DNA of 26,105 nucleotides from a virus. The stretch spans positions 1-26,105 of the IMG/VR virus record IMGVR_UViG_3300042564_000718, one strand, 5' to 3'. Positions within the stretch are counted from its first letter, which is position 1; each line of letters starts with the position of its first letter. Under the pieces are notes generated by a model. The model made no database searches. It was given only the letters and a program-made list of their open reading frames with translations, and was not told the origin of the DNA. Of the stretch, positions 7,015 to 13,451 are shown one piece after another. Position numbers and translations under genes: made by a program.

Positions 7015-7562
7015 AATAACAATAGGGCTTTAGTTTGTAAGTCAGTTAATTGGTAACCGCTTAGGGCTTGTTTGAACGCTTCGGGTGTTAACTTACCTTC
7101 AGCTATTTGAGTGAGTCCATTTTCAAAACGTTCTTGCGTAATAGTTGGTTTCGTGTTTTTGACCGTTGCACTCGCGCTGTTAGCATCGTCGTCTTCCGCT
7201 TGTAGGCTCAAAAGTGACTGCAATGTATAGCGACGGTAGTAAGTCACCGCAGAGCCAATCTTTTGAGGGTCTTGAATTTCGGGTAGGCGCATTTCACTTT
7301 CAATTCTATCTCCGTTGTCAATGTCAACAATAACCGTAGTTACTAATCCGTTGTAAATTGGTTGAATTAAAACTAATCCGTATTCAAGTAAGATAGGTTC
7401 GACAGTTTCAACAAGTGCGTTAATGTCCGCATACTTGTTCTTAAAGTGTGGATTAGTGCTGTTCTTTGCTACCTTTCCAATTTTCTGCTTGGCAGCGTGT
7501 AGTTTCGGGTAAAGCCCCGTGACCTTAACCAGTTCTTCAACTTTTACTTCTTCTTTTTTCAT
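7011..7562 (-). CDS. erf: ERF-family single-strand annealing protein
   Basis: This 183-residue ERF-type protein anneals complementary single strands in phage recombination and genome circularisation. The diagnostic core is KNSTNPHFKNKYADINALVETVEPIL (about residues 33-58), followed by the GLVLIQ strand and the segment IGSAVTYYRRYTLQSLLSLQAEDDDAN (about 101-127), both standard for ERF. A short C-terminal domain follows, of the type used for partner contacts. It is the first gene after the promoter at 7586 and is coupled to the exonuclease. Confidence 0.92.
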   Translation of the reverse strand: MKKEEVKVEELVKVTGLYPKLHAAKQKIGKVAKNSTNPHFKNKYADINALVETVEPILLEYGLVLIQPIYNGLVTTVIVDIDNGDRIESEMRLPEIQDPQKIGSAVTYYRRYTLQSLLSLQAEDDDANSASATVKNTKPTITQERFENGLTQIAEGKLTPEAFKQALSGYQLTDLQTKALLLL

Positions 7563-7578
7563 GTTGTTTTGTTTATTG

Positions 7579-7590
7579 ATTTGTACAAAT
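7579..7590. promoter_or_regulatory. 12-base palindrome overlapping promoter P2 (candidate operator)
   Basis: ATTTGTACAAAT is a perfect palindrome that covers the second half of the -7 box and the expected start site of the recombination operon. A repressor bound here would block the promoter. The HTH and ribbon-helix-helix proteins encoded downstream are candidates; this is inferred. Confidence 0.4.
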
Positions 7591-7617
7591 ATACGTTTTA
7601 TTTTTAATACAATACAA
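7586..7617 (-). promoter_or_regulatory. Bacteroidota-type promoter P2 (recombination operon)
   Basis: On the minus strand the -7 box TATATTTG (7593-7586) is a perfect TAnnTTTG. A TTG at 7617-7615 gives a 21-base spacer; another at 7612-7610 gives 16. The spacer holds GTATTAAAAATAA, identical to the 13457 promoter. The erf start is 24 bases downstream of the -7 box. Confidence 0.85.
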
Positions 7618-7618
7618 A

Positions 7619-7978
7619 TTAAGGTAAATTTTTATTTAGTAGGTCATTTAATGGGAGTAAAATACCTTTACTTGTGTTCATGTCACCCCCTAAAATATCT
7701 CGTTTCGTGTTTATGTAAGCCCTACAAAGTACCTTTAACGCTTCCGTTTTTATTAATATACAATGGTCATCGCTTAACCAATAACACCAGTAGTCCGCTT
7801 CGGTGGATGCAATGCCACTTTTTTTATTTCGTGACTCGTATTCAATAAATATATTTCCCGTTTCTAAACATCGAAAGTCTCGTTTAATTTCTATTTTGCT
7901 ACCGAGTAATTTGGCGAAGGCTTGTTCGTAAACTTGACCTACTTGTAAGTCATAACGGAAGTCGTTGTTAAATTCCAT
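7619..7978 (-). CDS. PD-(D/E)XK nuclease-like protein, 119 aa
   Basis: This 119-residue protein has the small-nuclease pattern EIKRDFRCLETGNIFIEYESR, then KKSGIASTEADYWCYWL. A charged strand carrying Asp, an E-x-E strand and the following Ser-Gly-Ile-Ala-Thr/Ser-x-x-Ala-Asp-Tyr-Trp helix recur in small phage PD-(D/E)XK enzymes thought to cut branched DNA. Conserved positions are visible, but the family is recognised by eye. It overlaps the NinG-like gene by 11 bases and ends just before the promoter of the recombination operon. Holliday-junction or branched-DNA cleavage is the most likely role; homing or restriction-like activity is an alternative. Confidence 0.6.
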   Translation of the reverse strand: MEFNNDFRYDLQVGQVYEQAFAKLLGSKIEIKRDFRCLETGNIFIEYESRNKKSGIASTEADYWCYWLSDDHCILIKTEALKVLCRAYINTKRDILGGDMNTSKGILLPLNDLLNKNLP

Positions 7979-8486
7979 CTTTAATCTTGTTTTTGTAGGT
8001 TGCTATTAATTCCTTTAGTTCGTCTTTTGTCCATTTCTTCGTGTCGTGCGCCTTTGCTTCAAGTTGGTCGTACTTTTGTAGTCCAATTTTGGCTATTAGT
8101 CCTTTTTGGTAGGCTATTAAATTTCCGTGTTTATGTTGGTTACAAGCTACGCACTGGGCGTGTATATTGTCAATGTCAAAACGCACATTCCCGTGACCAC
8201 CTACGCTCCAATAGTGCCCTGCGTCATATTTGCTTCCGAGTGTTTGACCGCATGAAATACAACCTTTGTCTGCATCTCGCATTCTTATGTATTTGTTTAC
8301 GACTTGTTGAGCCAATTTAAGGTAGTCCGACGTAGTGAGCAGGTCTTCTTTCGCCTTTTTGACCTTGTCCTTTTTAATCTTGGCGAGGTTCTTTAACGCT
8401 TGTTCCGTCTTTTTGCAGACATAGCAATGTTTGTCTAAAGTCGTAAATGGTGTAAAGGTTTCACCACATTTTTTACATGACTTCAT
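7968..8486 (-). CDS. ninG: NinG/Rap-like HNH recombination nuclease
   Basis: This is a 172-residue protein of the lambda NinG (Rap) type, which cleaves branched recombination intermediates. An N-terminal zinc motif (CKKCGETFTP, then HCYVCK, residues 4-24) is followed by a long Lys-rich helix. The nuclease core is CISCGQ, DAGHYWSVGGHGNVRFDIDN, then HAQCVACNQHKHGN; the zinc-binding Cys pairs and the His in AGHY form the HNH-type active site. This order and spacing match NinG well. It overlaps the neighbours by four and 11 bases. Its Lys-rich linker is typical of the family. Confidence 0.85.
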   Translation of the reverse strand: MKSCKKCGETFTPFTTLDKHCYVCKKTEQALKNLAKIKKDKVKKAKEDLLTTSDYLKLAQQVVNKYIRMRDADKGCISCGQTLGSKYDAGHYWSVGGHGNVRFDIDNIHAQCVACNQHKHGNLIAYQKGLIAKIGLQKYDQLEAKAHDTKKWTKDELKELIATYKNKIKDGI

Positions 8487-8755
8487 ATAAATTTCTTTAG
8501 TTCCGTGTTTTCATTCCGTAGTCTCAAATTCTCCTCAAACACTGCGTAGTATTTCTTAATCACTTGCTTGTGGTCTTCGCAAACTCGGTAAAAGGTTAAC
8601 ATCGCTTCTTTCAGTTCGATTTGTCGTGTTTCCATCGGCTTAATCAGGTCAACTCGGTGCGTGTGTTTCGTCTTCAAGTCGTAAATGCTCATCGTCAACG
8701 CTCGGTCAAGTGTCTGTAGGTTGATTTGTGCGGTTAAAATGTCAAGTTCTTTCAT
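8483..8755 (-). CDS. Hypothetical coiled-coil protein, 90 aa
   Basis: This 90-residue protein is almost wholly helical. The C-terminal half (KQVIKKYYAVFEENLRLRNENTELKKFI) has leucine/asparagine heptads typical of a short coiled coil. There is no catalytic motif. It lies between the methyltransferase and ninG and overlaps ninG by four bases. It may be a small binding partner in DNA metabolism; the function is unknown. Confidence 0.6.
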   Translation of the reverse strand: MKELDILTAQINLQTLDRALTMSIYDLKTKHTHRVDLIKPMETRQIELKEAMLTFYRVCEDHKQVIKKYYAVFEENLRLRNENTELKKFI

Positions 8756-8756
8756 A

Positions 8757-9596
8757 TTAGAATAGGGTTGTTTGGTCTAAATATGGTTTTAATCTTTTGT
8801 TAGCTAAATCAACATATTCCTGAGATAACTCGCTTCCTATCCAATTTCTCTTATAAATATGCGCCATTTTAGCAGTTGTTCCACTTCCCATAAACGGGTC
8901 ATAAATTAAGTCTCCTTCATTTGACCAAGAGTAAATGTGATTTTTAGCTAATTTTTCAGGGAATGTAGCTGGGTGACTAAATATGTCATCTGTTGACGAT
9001 ACCATATACCCTACTGGTATATTCCAAATATTGGACATTAATTTCTCTTTACTTTCAGTGGCTTTCTTTAATCTTTTTAATGCTTTTTCATCTGCTGTTT
9101 TTGTGTTACCTTCTTTATCTCTATATGTGGTAGTGTTACTTCTACTAAATGAGTTTTCAGATTTTGGTTCATATAATGGATTAAATGTTTTCGGTTTACC
9201 TTTTGAAAAAATAAACATATATTCAAAACTTTGATGAAATCTTATTGAATCAGGAAATGGAGATATTCGTCTATAAATCATAGTATCGTGCAAATTAAAG
9301 CCACATTCCATTGCATACAATGCTTGTTTAAAACTTGTCCCGGTTTCACTTCCATTTATTGTTGCATCATTCACAACCCAAACAACTACACCACCTTCTT
9401 TAGTAACTCGATAAAGTTCATTTATTATTTGTTTCCAGATATGTTCACCCCAAGACTTATCAATATCGTCTTTATATGTCCTTAAATTGTCGTATGGTGG
9501 ACTTGTTACTGTTAAATCAATAAAGTTGTCAGGCATCTTTGCCATTGTTTCAAGATTACTCTCGCAGTAAATCTTATTTAGTTCTAAATTATTCAT
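8757..9596 (-). CDS. Site-specific DNA methyltransferase (beta-type, N4-C or N6-A)
   Basis: This 279-residue amino-methyltransferase has the permuted beta-class order: catalytic motif IV TSPPYD at residues 31-36 near the N terminus, then DPFMGSGTT (S-adenosylmethionine motif I) near residue 240, followed by NWIGSELSQEYVDLANKRL. The SPPY form is commoner in N4-cytosine enzymes but also occurs in N6-adenine ones, so the base is unresolved. The variable middle (about 120-200) would be the target recognition domain. No partner restriction gene is visible, so this is a solitary phage enzyme, probably protecting phage DNA from host restriction or marking it. The gene appears AT-richer than its neighbours, a hint of separate origin. 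Confidence 0.9.
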   Translation of the reverse strand: MNNLELNKIYCESNLETMAKMPDNFIDLTVTSPPYDNLRTYKDDIDKSWGEHIWKQIINELYRVTKEGGVVVWVVNDATINGSETGTSFKQALYAMECGFNLHDTMIYRRISPFPDSIRFHQSFEYMFIFSKGKPKTFNPLYEPKSENSFSRSNTTTYRDKEGNTKTADEKALKRLKKATESKEKLMSNIWNIPVGYMVSSTDDIFSHPATFPEKLAKNHIYSWSNEGDLIYDPFMGSGTTAKMAHIYKRNWIGSELSQEYVDLANKRLKPYLDQTTLF

Positions 9597-9813
9597 ATGC
9601 TCCAGTTATATTGTTTCTAATTTCGTCATTTTTTTTCACTTCAGTATACCCTAAATTTATTGCAGTTTGACCTACTACTTTAGAATTTAAAACATTTACT
9701 ATTTTATTATTTTTATATAATAAATCTCCTTCAGTCCAAACGCAGTTTTTTAATTGTTTTTCTTTGTTTTTTTCTATTACTATTAAATCCCCGTAAAGTA
9801 TGTTTTTTCTCAT
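9589..9813 (-). CDS. Hypothetical protein, 74 aa
   Basis: This is a 74-residue protein rich in Asn, Lys and Ile, encoded by very AT-rich DNA. The first part (ILYGDLIVIEKNKEKQLKN) reads as a small beta fold, and the rest is hydrophilic. It overlaps the methyltransferase by 8 bases. The shared AT-richness of the two suggests they came together. No motif is recognised. Confidence 0.55.
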   Translation of the reverse strand: MRKNILYGDLIVIEKNKEKQLKNCVWTEGDLLYKNNKIVNVLNSKVVGQTAINLGYTEVKKNDEIRNNITGAYE

Positions 9814-9814
9814 A

Positions 9815-10801
9815 TTAAAAAGGTAAGTCGTTATTAAATTCGTTTTTTGGTCCGTAGAAGTTGTTGAGTTCTGGCACTAATTTACTGACTTTAATCTCTC
9901 CTTTCGGTGATGCGTATCTTTTTTGCAGGTCACTCGGTCCAATCATATCCAATTCGTAATAAGTGAGCGTGTTCACGTCGAAATGTAGCACAACATCTCC
10001 AATTTGACCAACCGAACGAGGTTTGATTTTATTCATTTTGATTTCGGCTACATTGCTATTGATGTCAGGACGGTGTACCGTAATCATACACTTGCCACTA
10101 TTAAACCACTCCGAGCCTCCTTTCAAGTCGTAAGGTCCGGGGGCGTTCCTTTTTCCATCTCTACCCTTTTCCGTCAACTTCGGGTGAATAATGGTGTGAA
10201 AATGAAGATTATTTTCTTCGGCAATGTGATTTCGATACGGAAGGCAAAACTCCAAATAAGTCGCATAACCGCCAAACTCATCGTATGGGTGGCTCATATC
10301 TTTCCAAGAATCTATACTTGCTGTTTCAAGTCCTTCGCTTTTTTTCATTTCGGCGGCTAAGTCCCAAAACTGCATAGGTGTAAGTTTCGCTTTTACGTCC
10401 GTTCGCGTTAAGATTTTGAAATGAAATAAAACCCATTCAAGATTTTGTTCGATTTCTTTGTCCGTTATCGTGTTAGGTTTCTTTGGGTCAAATGATTTGC
10501 TCGTCTTTTTGTGCAAAAGGTCCGCGACAATTTCGACATTATTCCCAACGTCAGGAAAATATACCAAGTGTTTCCACGAATAAAACATCGATGCGTTAAC
10601 AAGTAACTCCATCAACACTTGAGTCTTTCCGCTCATGGGGAAACCCGTCCAATCTGTGCAATTTCCTAACTGCATCGAATAGTGTTTATCTAAACTTTCA
10701 AACCCTAAATACTTACCTCGTTCGTGGTATTTGTCTCGGTAGGTTTTGAGTTGGTTTAGTACGTCGTTAGGTTCAGTAACCTTAAATCCTTCTATTCCCA
10801 T
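9815..10801 (-). CDS. RecA/DnaB-fold replication ATPase (putative helicase)
   Basis: This 328-residue protein has a Walker A motif GFPMSGKT at about residues 53-60. That is followed by QVLMELLVNASMFYSWKHLVYFPD in the manner of DnaB/RecA-type ATPases, and by a Walker B-like SIDSWKDM near 164. The region HTIIHPKLTEKG then GPYDLKGGSEWFNSG (about 200-235) fits the sensor/loop of DnaB- and Twinkle-like ATPases, which hydrolyse ATP to move along DNA. It lacks an obvious N-terminal DnaB domain, so it may be a shortened helicase, or a helicase loader or recombinase. It follows the winged-helix organiser gene with a 10-base overlap, which supports a replication role. Confidence 0.75.
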   Translation of the reverse strand: MGIEGFKVTEPNDVLNQLKTYRDKYHERGKYLGFESLDKHYSMQLGNCTDWTGFPMSGKTQVLMELLVNASMFYSWKHLVYFPDVGNNVEIVADLLHKKTSKSFDPKKPNTITDKEIEQNLEWVLFHFKILTRTDVKAKLTPMQFWDLAAEMKKSEGLETASIDSWKDMSHPYDEFGGYATYLEFCLPYRNHIAEENNLHFHTIIHPKLTEKGRDGKRNAPGPYDLKGGSEWFNSGKCMITVHRPDINSNVAEIKMNKIKPRSVGQIGDVVLHFDVNTLTYYELDMIGPSDLQKRYASPKGEIKVSKLVPELNNFYGPKNEFNNDLPF

Positions 10802-11466
10802 GCTGCTTTGAATTTATTTTGTTGTTTAATTTGTCCGAATGTACTATTATTCTTTTGTCGTGTTTTTATCCAACCTCTAACAGTTAAATTAGCACTATCA
10901 TATTTCTTTTTTAAATCCTTAGAATTTTCCATTGACATAAATACATCGACTAAATCATATTTATCAAATTCTAATAATAGACGTTCAGCCTCCGAGTTGT
11001 TTATTGGGCTAGATAAACTTTGAACTTTAGGACAATTAGTATTTAAATATTCAACGAGTGGATGTACTTGTTCTTTGTTTATTGTTTCTTGTTTATTTAT
11101 ACTAACAGTGCTTTGACTTTGCTTTGTACTATGCTTTTGCAGTGCTTTGTCTAGTGCTTTGGTAGGTGCTTTTGTATTTTTTACAATAGCAATTATGTTA
11201 GATGAGTATTGATTTTTACTAATTTCTATCATCTTGATAAATCCAAAGTCAACAAGTTCTTGCAATCCTGCCGAGTACGTTCGCCAATTTTTAACACCTA
11301 TTGCCTCCATAACCATTTGAGAAGGAAGTCCAAATTTATCCTTCCAACCTAATCGGTTGCAATGCTCAATTGAAAAGTAATAAATTGCATAGTGAATTGG
11401 CTTCACTTTGTCAGGGTTCTCAAATGCCCAGTTGCAAAAGTTTCTGCTTAAATCGTAGCCATTCAT
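10792..11466 (-). CDS. Winged-helix replication organiser-like protein
   Basis: This is a 224-residue protein. The N-terminal domain (about 1-100) contains IHYAIYYFSIEHCNRLGWKD, then LPSQMVMEAIG and TYSAGLQELVDFGFIKMI, the helix-helix-wing pattern of phage replication organisers that recognise an origin. A Lys/Ser/Gln-rich linker with a run of short repeats (TKALDKALQKHSTKQSQS) follows. A C-terminal helical domain (about 155-205) contains LLLEFDKYDLVDVFMSMENS, of the type that contacts the helicase. It is encoded directly upstream of the ATPase. The combination fits a replisome organiser, though no origin repeats were found inside the gene. Confidence 0.65.
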   Translation of the reverse strand: MNGYDLSRNFCNWAFENPDKVKPIHYAIYYFSIEHCNRLGWKDKFGLPSQMVMEAIGVKNWRTYSAGLQELVDFGFIKMIEISKNQYSSNIIAIVKNTKAPTKALDKALQKHSTKQSQSTVSINKQETINKEQVHPLVEYLNTNCPKVQSLSSPINNSEAERLLLEFDKYDLVDVFMSMENSKDLKKKYDSANLTVRGWIKTRQKNNSTFGQIKQQNKFKAAWE

Positions 11467-11648
11467 AAAAATCTTATTAAATACTGGATTAGTTCTTTTA
11501 TATCTTCTTCGTCTAAACCTACTCCAATACTATTTTCACCATTTGTAATATCAAATAATACTGTTCCACCAGCACTTACAAATAATCTATCACCACTTTC
11601 AGGAGACAACTTACAAGTAAATTCTAAATAATCCTTTTCTTCATTCAT
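11463..11648 (-). CDS. Hypothetical acidic protein, 61 aa
   Basis: This 61-residue acidic protein is the first gene after the hairpin element at 11669-11720. It contains LFDITNGENSIGVGLDEEDIKELIQYLIRFL, ending in an amphipathic helix. There are no catalytic residues that I recognise. It overlaps the replication organiser by four bases. Position suggests it may act with the organiser and ATPase; nothing more can be said. Confidence 0.55.
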   Translation of the reverse strand: MNEEKDYLEFTCKLSPESGDRLFVSAGGTVLFDITNGENSIGVGLDEEDIKELIQYLIRFL

Positions 11649-11668
11649 AACTTAAATTTTTAATACAT

Positions 11669-11720
11669 AAAAAAACCCTACTGACGTTCGCGGCTTCCAC
11701 CTCGCTAATAATCAATAGGG
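11669..11720 (-). terminator. Long-loop terminator or attenuator hairpin
   Basis: On the minus strand CCCTATTGA (11720-11712) pairs with TCAGTAGGG (11684-11676), nine pairs including one G-U, followed by seven T. The 27-base loop includes GTGGAAGC-type sequence complementary to the region 11749-11760. It lies between the DnaA-IV-like gene and the 61-residue gene, in a 132-base stretch without a gene. Confidence 0.6.
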
Positions 11721-11760
11721 CATAATAACACCTTTAAAGTTCTATAACGTGGAAGCGAAC
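11686..11760 (-). repeat. 12-base inverted repeat linked to terminator loop
   Basis: GTTCGC-TTCCAC at 11686-11700 (with a 3-base insert GGC) is the reverse complement of GTGGAAGCGAAC at 11749-11760. One arm is in the loop of the terminator hairpin and the other is upstream of it on the minus strand. The RNA could therefore form a pseudoknot, or an alternative fold that excludes the terminator. Confidence 0.6.
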
Positions 11761-11780
11761 TCGTCTACAATATTAAGTGT

Positions 11781-12227
11781 TTAACGTTTCATTTGGTTGA
11801 TTCGATTATATTTTTTTATCAACAACCGTTCGATTTGTCTACTGGCTATTATTACGTTCGTGTTTTGGTCGTTACTCGCGTGTTGTGCTATCTCAACGCA
11901 ATCAATCACGTCTTGTAGCTTTTCTCTTAGCATGGGGTGGAAACCGTCTAAGGCGTAGACTAACATTTCCTGAGAGTAAACTACGGTTGCGTGGTCTTTA
12001 TTAAACGTCTTACCAGCTTCGACTATTGACATGCCACATAAACACGCCCATGCCATCCCTAATTGTCGCCACTGCATGATGTCACGGCTTCGGTTAGGGA
12101 TTTTTAGTTCGTCTATTGAATAGGGACACACCAAGAAAAACTCGTGCATCGTGTAGAAGTTCCGTTTCGGTAATTTCGACTTAATGTATTTTAACTTTCT
12201 GCCGTATCTTTCGCTGTCTTTAACCAT
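11781..12227 (-). CDS. DnaA domain IV-like DNA-binding protein, 148 aa
   Basis: This is a 148-residue protein. The central part (about residues 46-92) contains NRSRDIMQWRQLGMAWACLCGMSIVEAGKTFNKDHATVVYSQEML. It follows the C-terminal DnaA domain layout: a helix with Arg-x-x-Ala-type spacing, then S-x-x-E-x-G-x-x-F-x-x-(K/R)DH-(A/T)TV and a helix after it. In DnaA this part recognises DnaA boxes; here there is no AAA+ domain, so it might bind the origin or a phage promoter without initiating. It overlaps the upstream gene by 37 bases. It may recruit or compete with host DnaA. Family resemblance is by eye, but the Asp-His-x-Thr-Val signature is clear. Confidence 0.7.
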   Translation of the reverse strand: MVKDSERYGRKLKYIKSKLPKRNFYTMHEFFLVCPYSIDELKIPNRSRDIMQWRQLGMAWACLCGMSIVEAGKTFNKDHATVVYSQEMLVYALDGFHPMLREKLQDVIDCVEIAQHASNDQNTNVIIASRQIERLLIKKYNRINQMKR

Positions 12228-12445
12228 TGTCTGAATGCTATTTGTATGTTTATTTGTTGTTCGCTTGTTTCTTGTGACGCGTTCTTCATAATCCTTTCAT
12301 CGAGTTTTCGTATTTGTCCGATGAGGTTCTGCGTTGCTATCTTCATATCAGTTCTAAATGCTTTGTCTTCGTTTAGGTCTTCGAGGAAGTCCGCGAGTAC
12401 CGGCATTATTCCGATGGCTGCAAGGAGTTTGAGTTCTTGGTTCAT
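12191..12445 (-). CDS. Hypothetical helical protein, 84 aa
   Basis: This 84-residue helical protein starts MNQELKLLAAIGIMPVL and continues with charged amphipathic helices (LNEDKAFRTDMKIATQNLIG, LDERIMKNASQE). A longer frame of 117 codons from 12544 is open, but its first 33 codons overlap a well-supported upstream ORF. The ATG at 12445 forms an ATGA junction with that ORF, so the shorter start is preferred. Function unknown. It overlaps the DnaA-IV-like gene by 37 bases. Confidence 0.6.
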   Translation of the reverse strand: MNQELKLLAAIGIMPVLADFLEDLNEDKAFRTDMKIATQNLIGQIRKLDERIMKNASQETSEQQINIQIAFRQWLKTAKDTAES

Positions 12446-12585
12446 ATCATTTCTACTTTTAAAATTATACCTTCCCAAAGGTCGGCTTTTTTGATTGCGT
12501 CTTCTTTGCTGTTGGCTGTCACTATCTTGTACATCTCTATCCAAGTTTTGTGTGCGTAGCCTTTATATGTTACTTTCCATTTCAT
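12442..12585 (-). CDS. Hypothetical protein, 47 aa
   Basis: This 47-codon ORF starts MKWKVTYKGYAHKTW and continues with a pattern AN-SKEDAIKKADLWEGI that recalls small phage proteins where a short strand is followed by a helix. It overlaps the 68-residue upstream gene by 23 bases, and its stop overlaps the next start in an ATGA junction. The layout of short beta strand, helix and strand supports coding. Function unknown. Confidence 0.6.
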   Translation of the reverse strand: MKWKVTYKGYAHKTWIEMYKIVTANSKEDAIKKADLWEGIILKVEMI

Positions 12586-12769
12586 GATTACATTCTTTTA
12601 ATAGTTCAATCGTCTTTTCAGAGCCAATTATTTCGGACACTTTACCAATAAATAACTGACGTTTTAATCTTTCTTTTTTTTCAAGTTCTAAGGCTTGTTT
12701 AATTTCTTTGGCTTTTAAATATTCAAGTTGTCCAAATGCATTAACTAAAAATTCTACTGGTGTTTTCAT
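12563..12769 (-). CDS. Hypothetical helical protein, 68 aa
   Basis: This 68-residue protein is rich in Lys, Glu and Leu (LKAKEIKQALELEKKERLKRQL) and forms a likely long charged helix. The ending KTIELLKECNHEMESNI is hydrophilic. It overlaps the next gene by 23 bases. It lies in the early operon, and its function is unknown. Confidence 0.55.
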   Translation of the reverse strand: MKTPVEFLVNAFGQLEYLKAKEIKQALELEKKERLKRQLFIGKVSEIIGSEKTIELLKECNHEMESNI

Positions 12770-12813
12770 GCTAAATAGTTTTTACGTTTTACCGTGTTTT
12801 TGTTAATAGTATT

Positions 12814-12960
12814 TTACGTTGTTGCTTTTTTGATTTCTGAAATTCGGTTTACTAAGTCTGCGTTGTAATTGGTCCACCACTTTTTTCTATCTGCGTGGGT
12901 GATGGCTAACTGTCGTCTTAAGATTTCCTCAAAAACCAATATTTTCTTCTTCGTCTTCAT
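12814..12960 (-). CDS. Small basic helical protein, 48 aa
   Basis: This 48-codon ORF starts MKTKKKILVFEEILRRQLA and ends NRISEIKKATT; the middle has the aromatic segment RKKWWTNYN. It is basic and mostly helical. It overlaps the upstream Cys-rich ORF by 32 bases in another frame. Without it a gap of more than 100 bases would be left in a dense operon. No function is known. Confidence 0.5.
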   Translation of the reverse strand: MKTKKKILVFEEILRRQLAITHADRKKWWTNYNADLVNRISEIKKATT

Positions 12961-13090
12961 GTTCGATAATTTTAGTTATTGTACCTTCACCATTACATTC
13001 GTTGCATTCGCACCAAACCATGCGTGACTCTTCCCAACAAGCGACCTGAAAGTTCCCCGTTCCGTCGCAGAAAAAACATTTTGTTTCCAT
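12929..13090 (-). CDS. Cys-rich putative zinc-binding protein, 53 aa
   Basis: This 53-codon ORF contains two cysteine knuckles: CFFCDGTGNF (residues 5-14) and CECNECNGEGT (27-37). They have the Cys-x-x-Cys-x-Gly-x-Gly character of DnaJ-type zinc motifs. The remainder is acidic (EHEDEEEN). The sequence pattern, together with a start just downstream of the 68-residue gene, makes coding very likely. It may bind zinc and mediate a protein or nucleic-acid contact; activity is not known. It overlaps the next ORF by 32 bases. Confidence 0.65.
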   Translation of the reverse strand: METKCFFCDGTGNFQVACWEESRMVWCECNECNGEGTITKIIEHEDEEENIGF

Positions 13091-13093
13091 AGT

Positions 13094-13300
13094 TTATTTT
13101 TTATATATTAATTCTCTAGCGTGTCTTATGCCTTCAGTATAACCGCTATGAAGCCCTGATTGAAATTTAGATTCTAATGTTTCGTCATAAATTTGTTGAA
13201 GTTTGGTATAAACACCTTTTTTGTATTCTTCATTTTGATTTATGAAATATTCGTCGCTAATTATGCTAGCTACAAATTCTATAAACGGTTGCTTTTCCAT
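13094..13300 (-). CDS. Hypothetical protein, 68 aa
   Basis: This 68-residue protein is helical with polar surfaces: FIEFVASIISDEYFINQNEEY near the start and GYTEGIRHARELIYKK at the end. No membrane segment or catalytic motif is seen. It starts two bases after the upstream stop at 13303 and ends three bases before the Cys-rich ORF begins. Function unknown. Confidence 0.55.
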   Translation of the reverse strand: MEKQPFIEFVASIISDEYFINQNEEYKKGVYTKLQQIYDETLESKFQSGLHSGYTEGIRHARELIYKK

Positions 13301-13302
13301 AG

Positions 13303-13419
13303 TTAAAGTGAATAAAAGTAAAATACAATAGATAAAATTAAAAGCCCTGCAAATATTCCGAATAAAGAGTTACGCTCTTCTGTATTGCGTGGCGTGAAAT
13401 AGGTGATTAAATTTTTCAT
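13303..13419 (-). CDS. Small membrane protein, 38 aa
   Basis: This is the first gene after the 13457 promoter. The frame is open from 13497, but the earlier ATG lies upstream of the promoter, so it cannot be used from that transcript. The ATG at 13419 gives a 38-residue protein: MKNLITYFTPRNTEERN, then the membrane helix SLFGIFAGLLILSIVFYFYS. One membrane span and a hydrophilic N terminus of about 17 residues are visible. Function unknown; a small membrane protein made first in infection could alter the envelope or exclude other phages. Confidence 0.55.
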   Translation of the reverse strand: MKNLITYFTPRNTEERNSLFGIFAGLLILSIVFYFYSL

Positions 13420-13451
13420 ACTTCTTTTTTTTAATTGTTGTGCCTTATTGA

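Noticed and set aside
7519-8320. Rightward ORFs of 109 and 106 codons opposite the ERF, PD-(D/E)XK and NinG-like genes
   Set aside because: They run antisense through recognised proteins and P2, and have Cys/Phe/Leu-rich nonsense-like composition.
12446-12544. Extension of the 84-residue protein to 117 residues
   Set aside because: The extra region overlaps the 47-residue ORF, and the inner ATG forms an ATGA junction.
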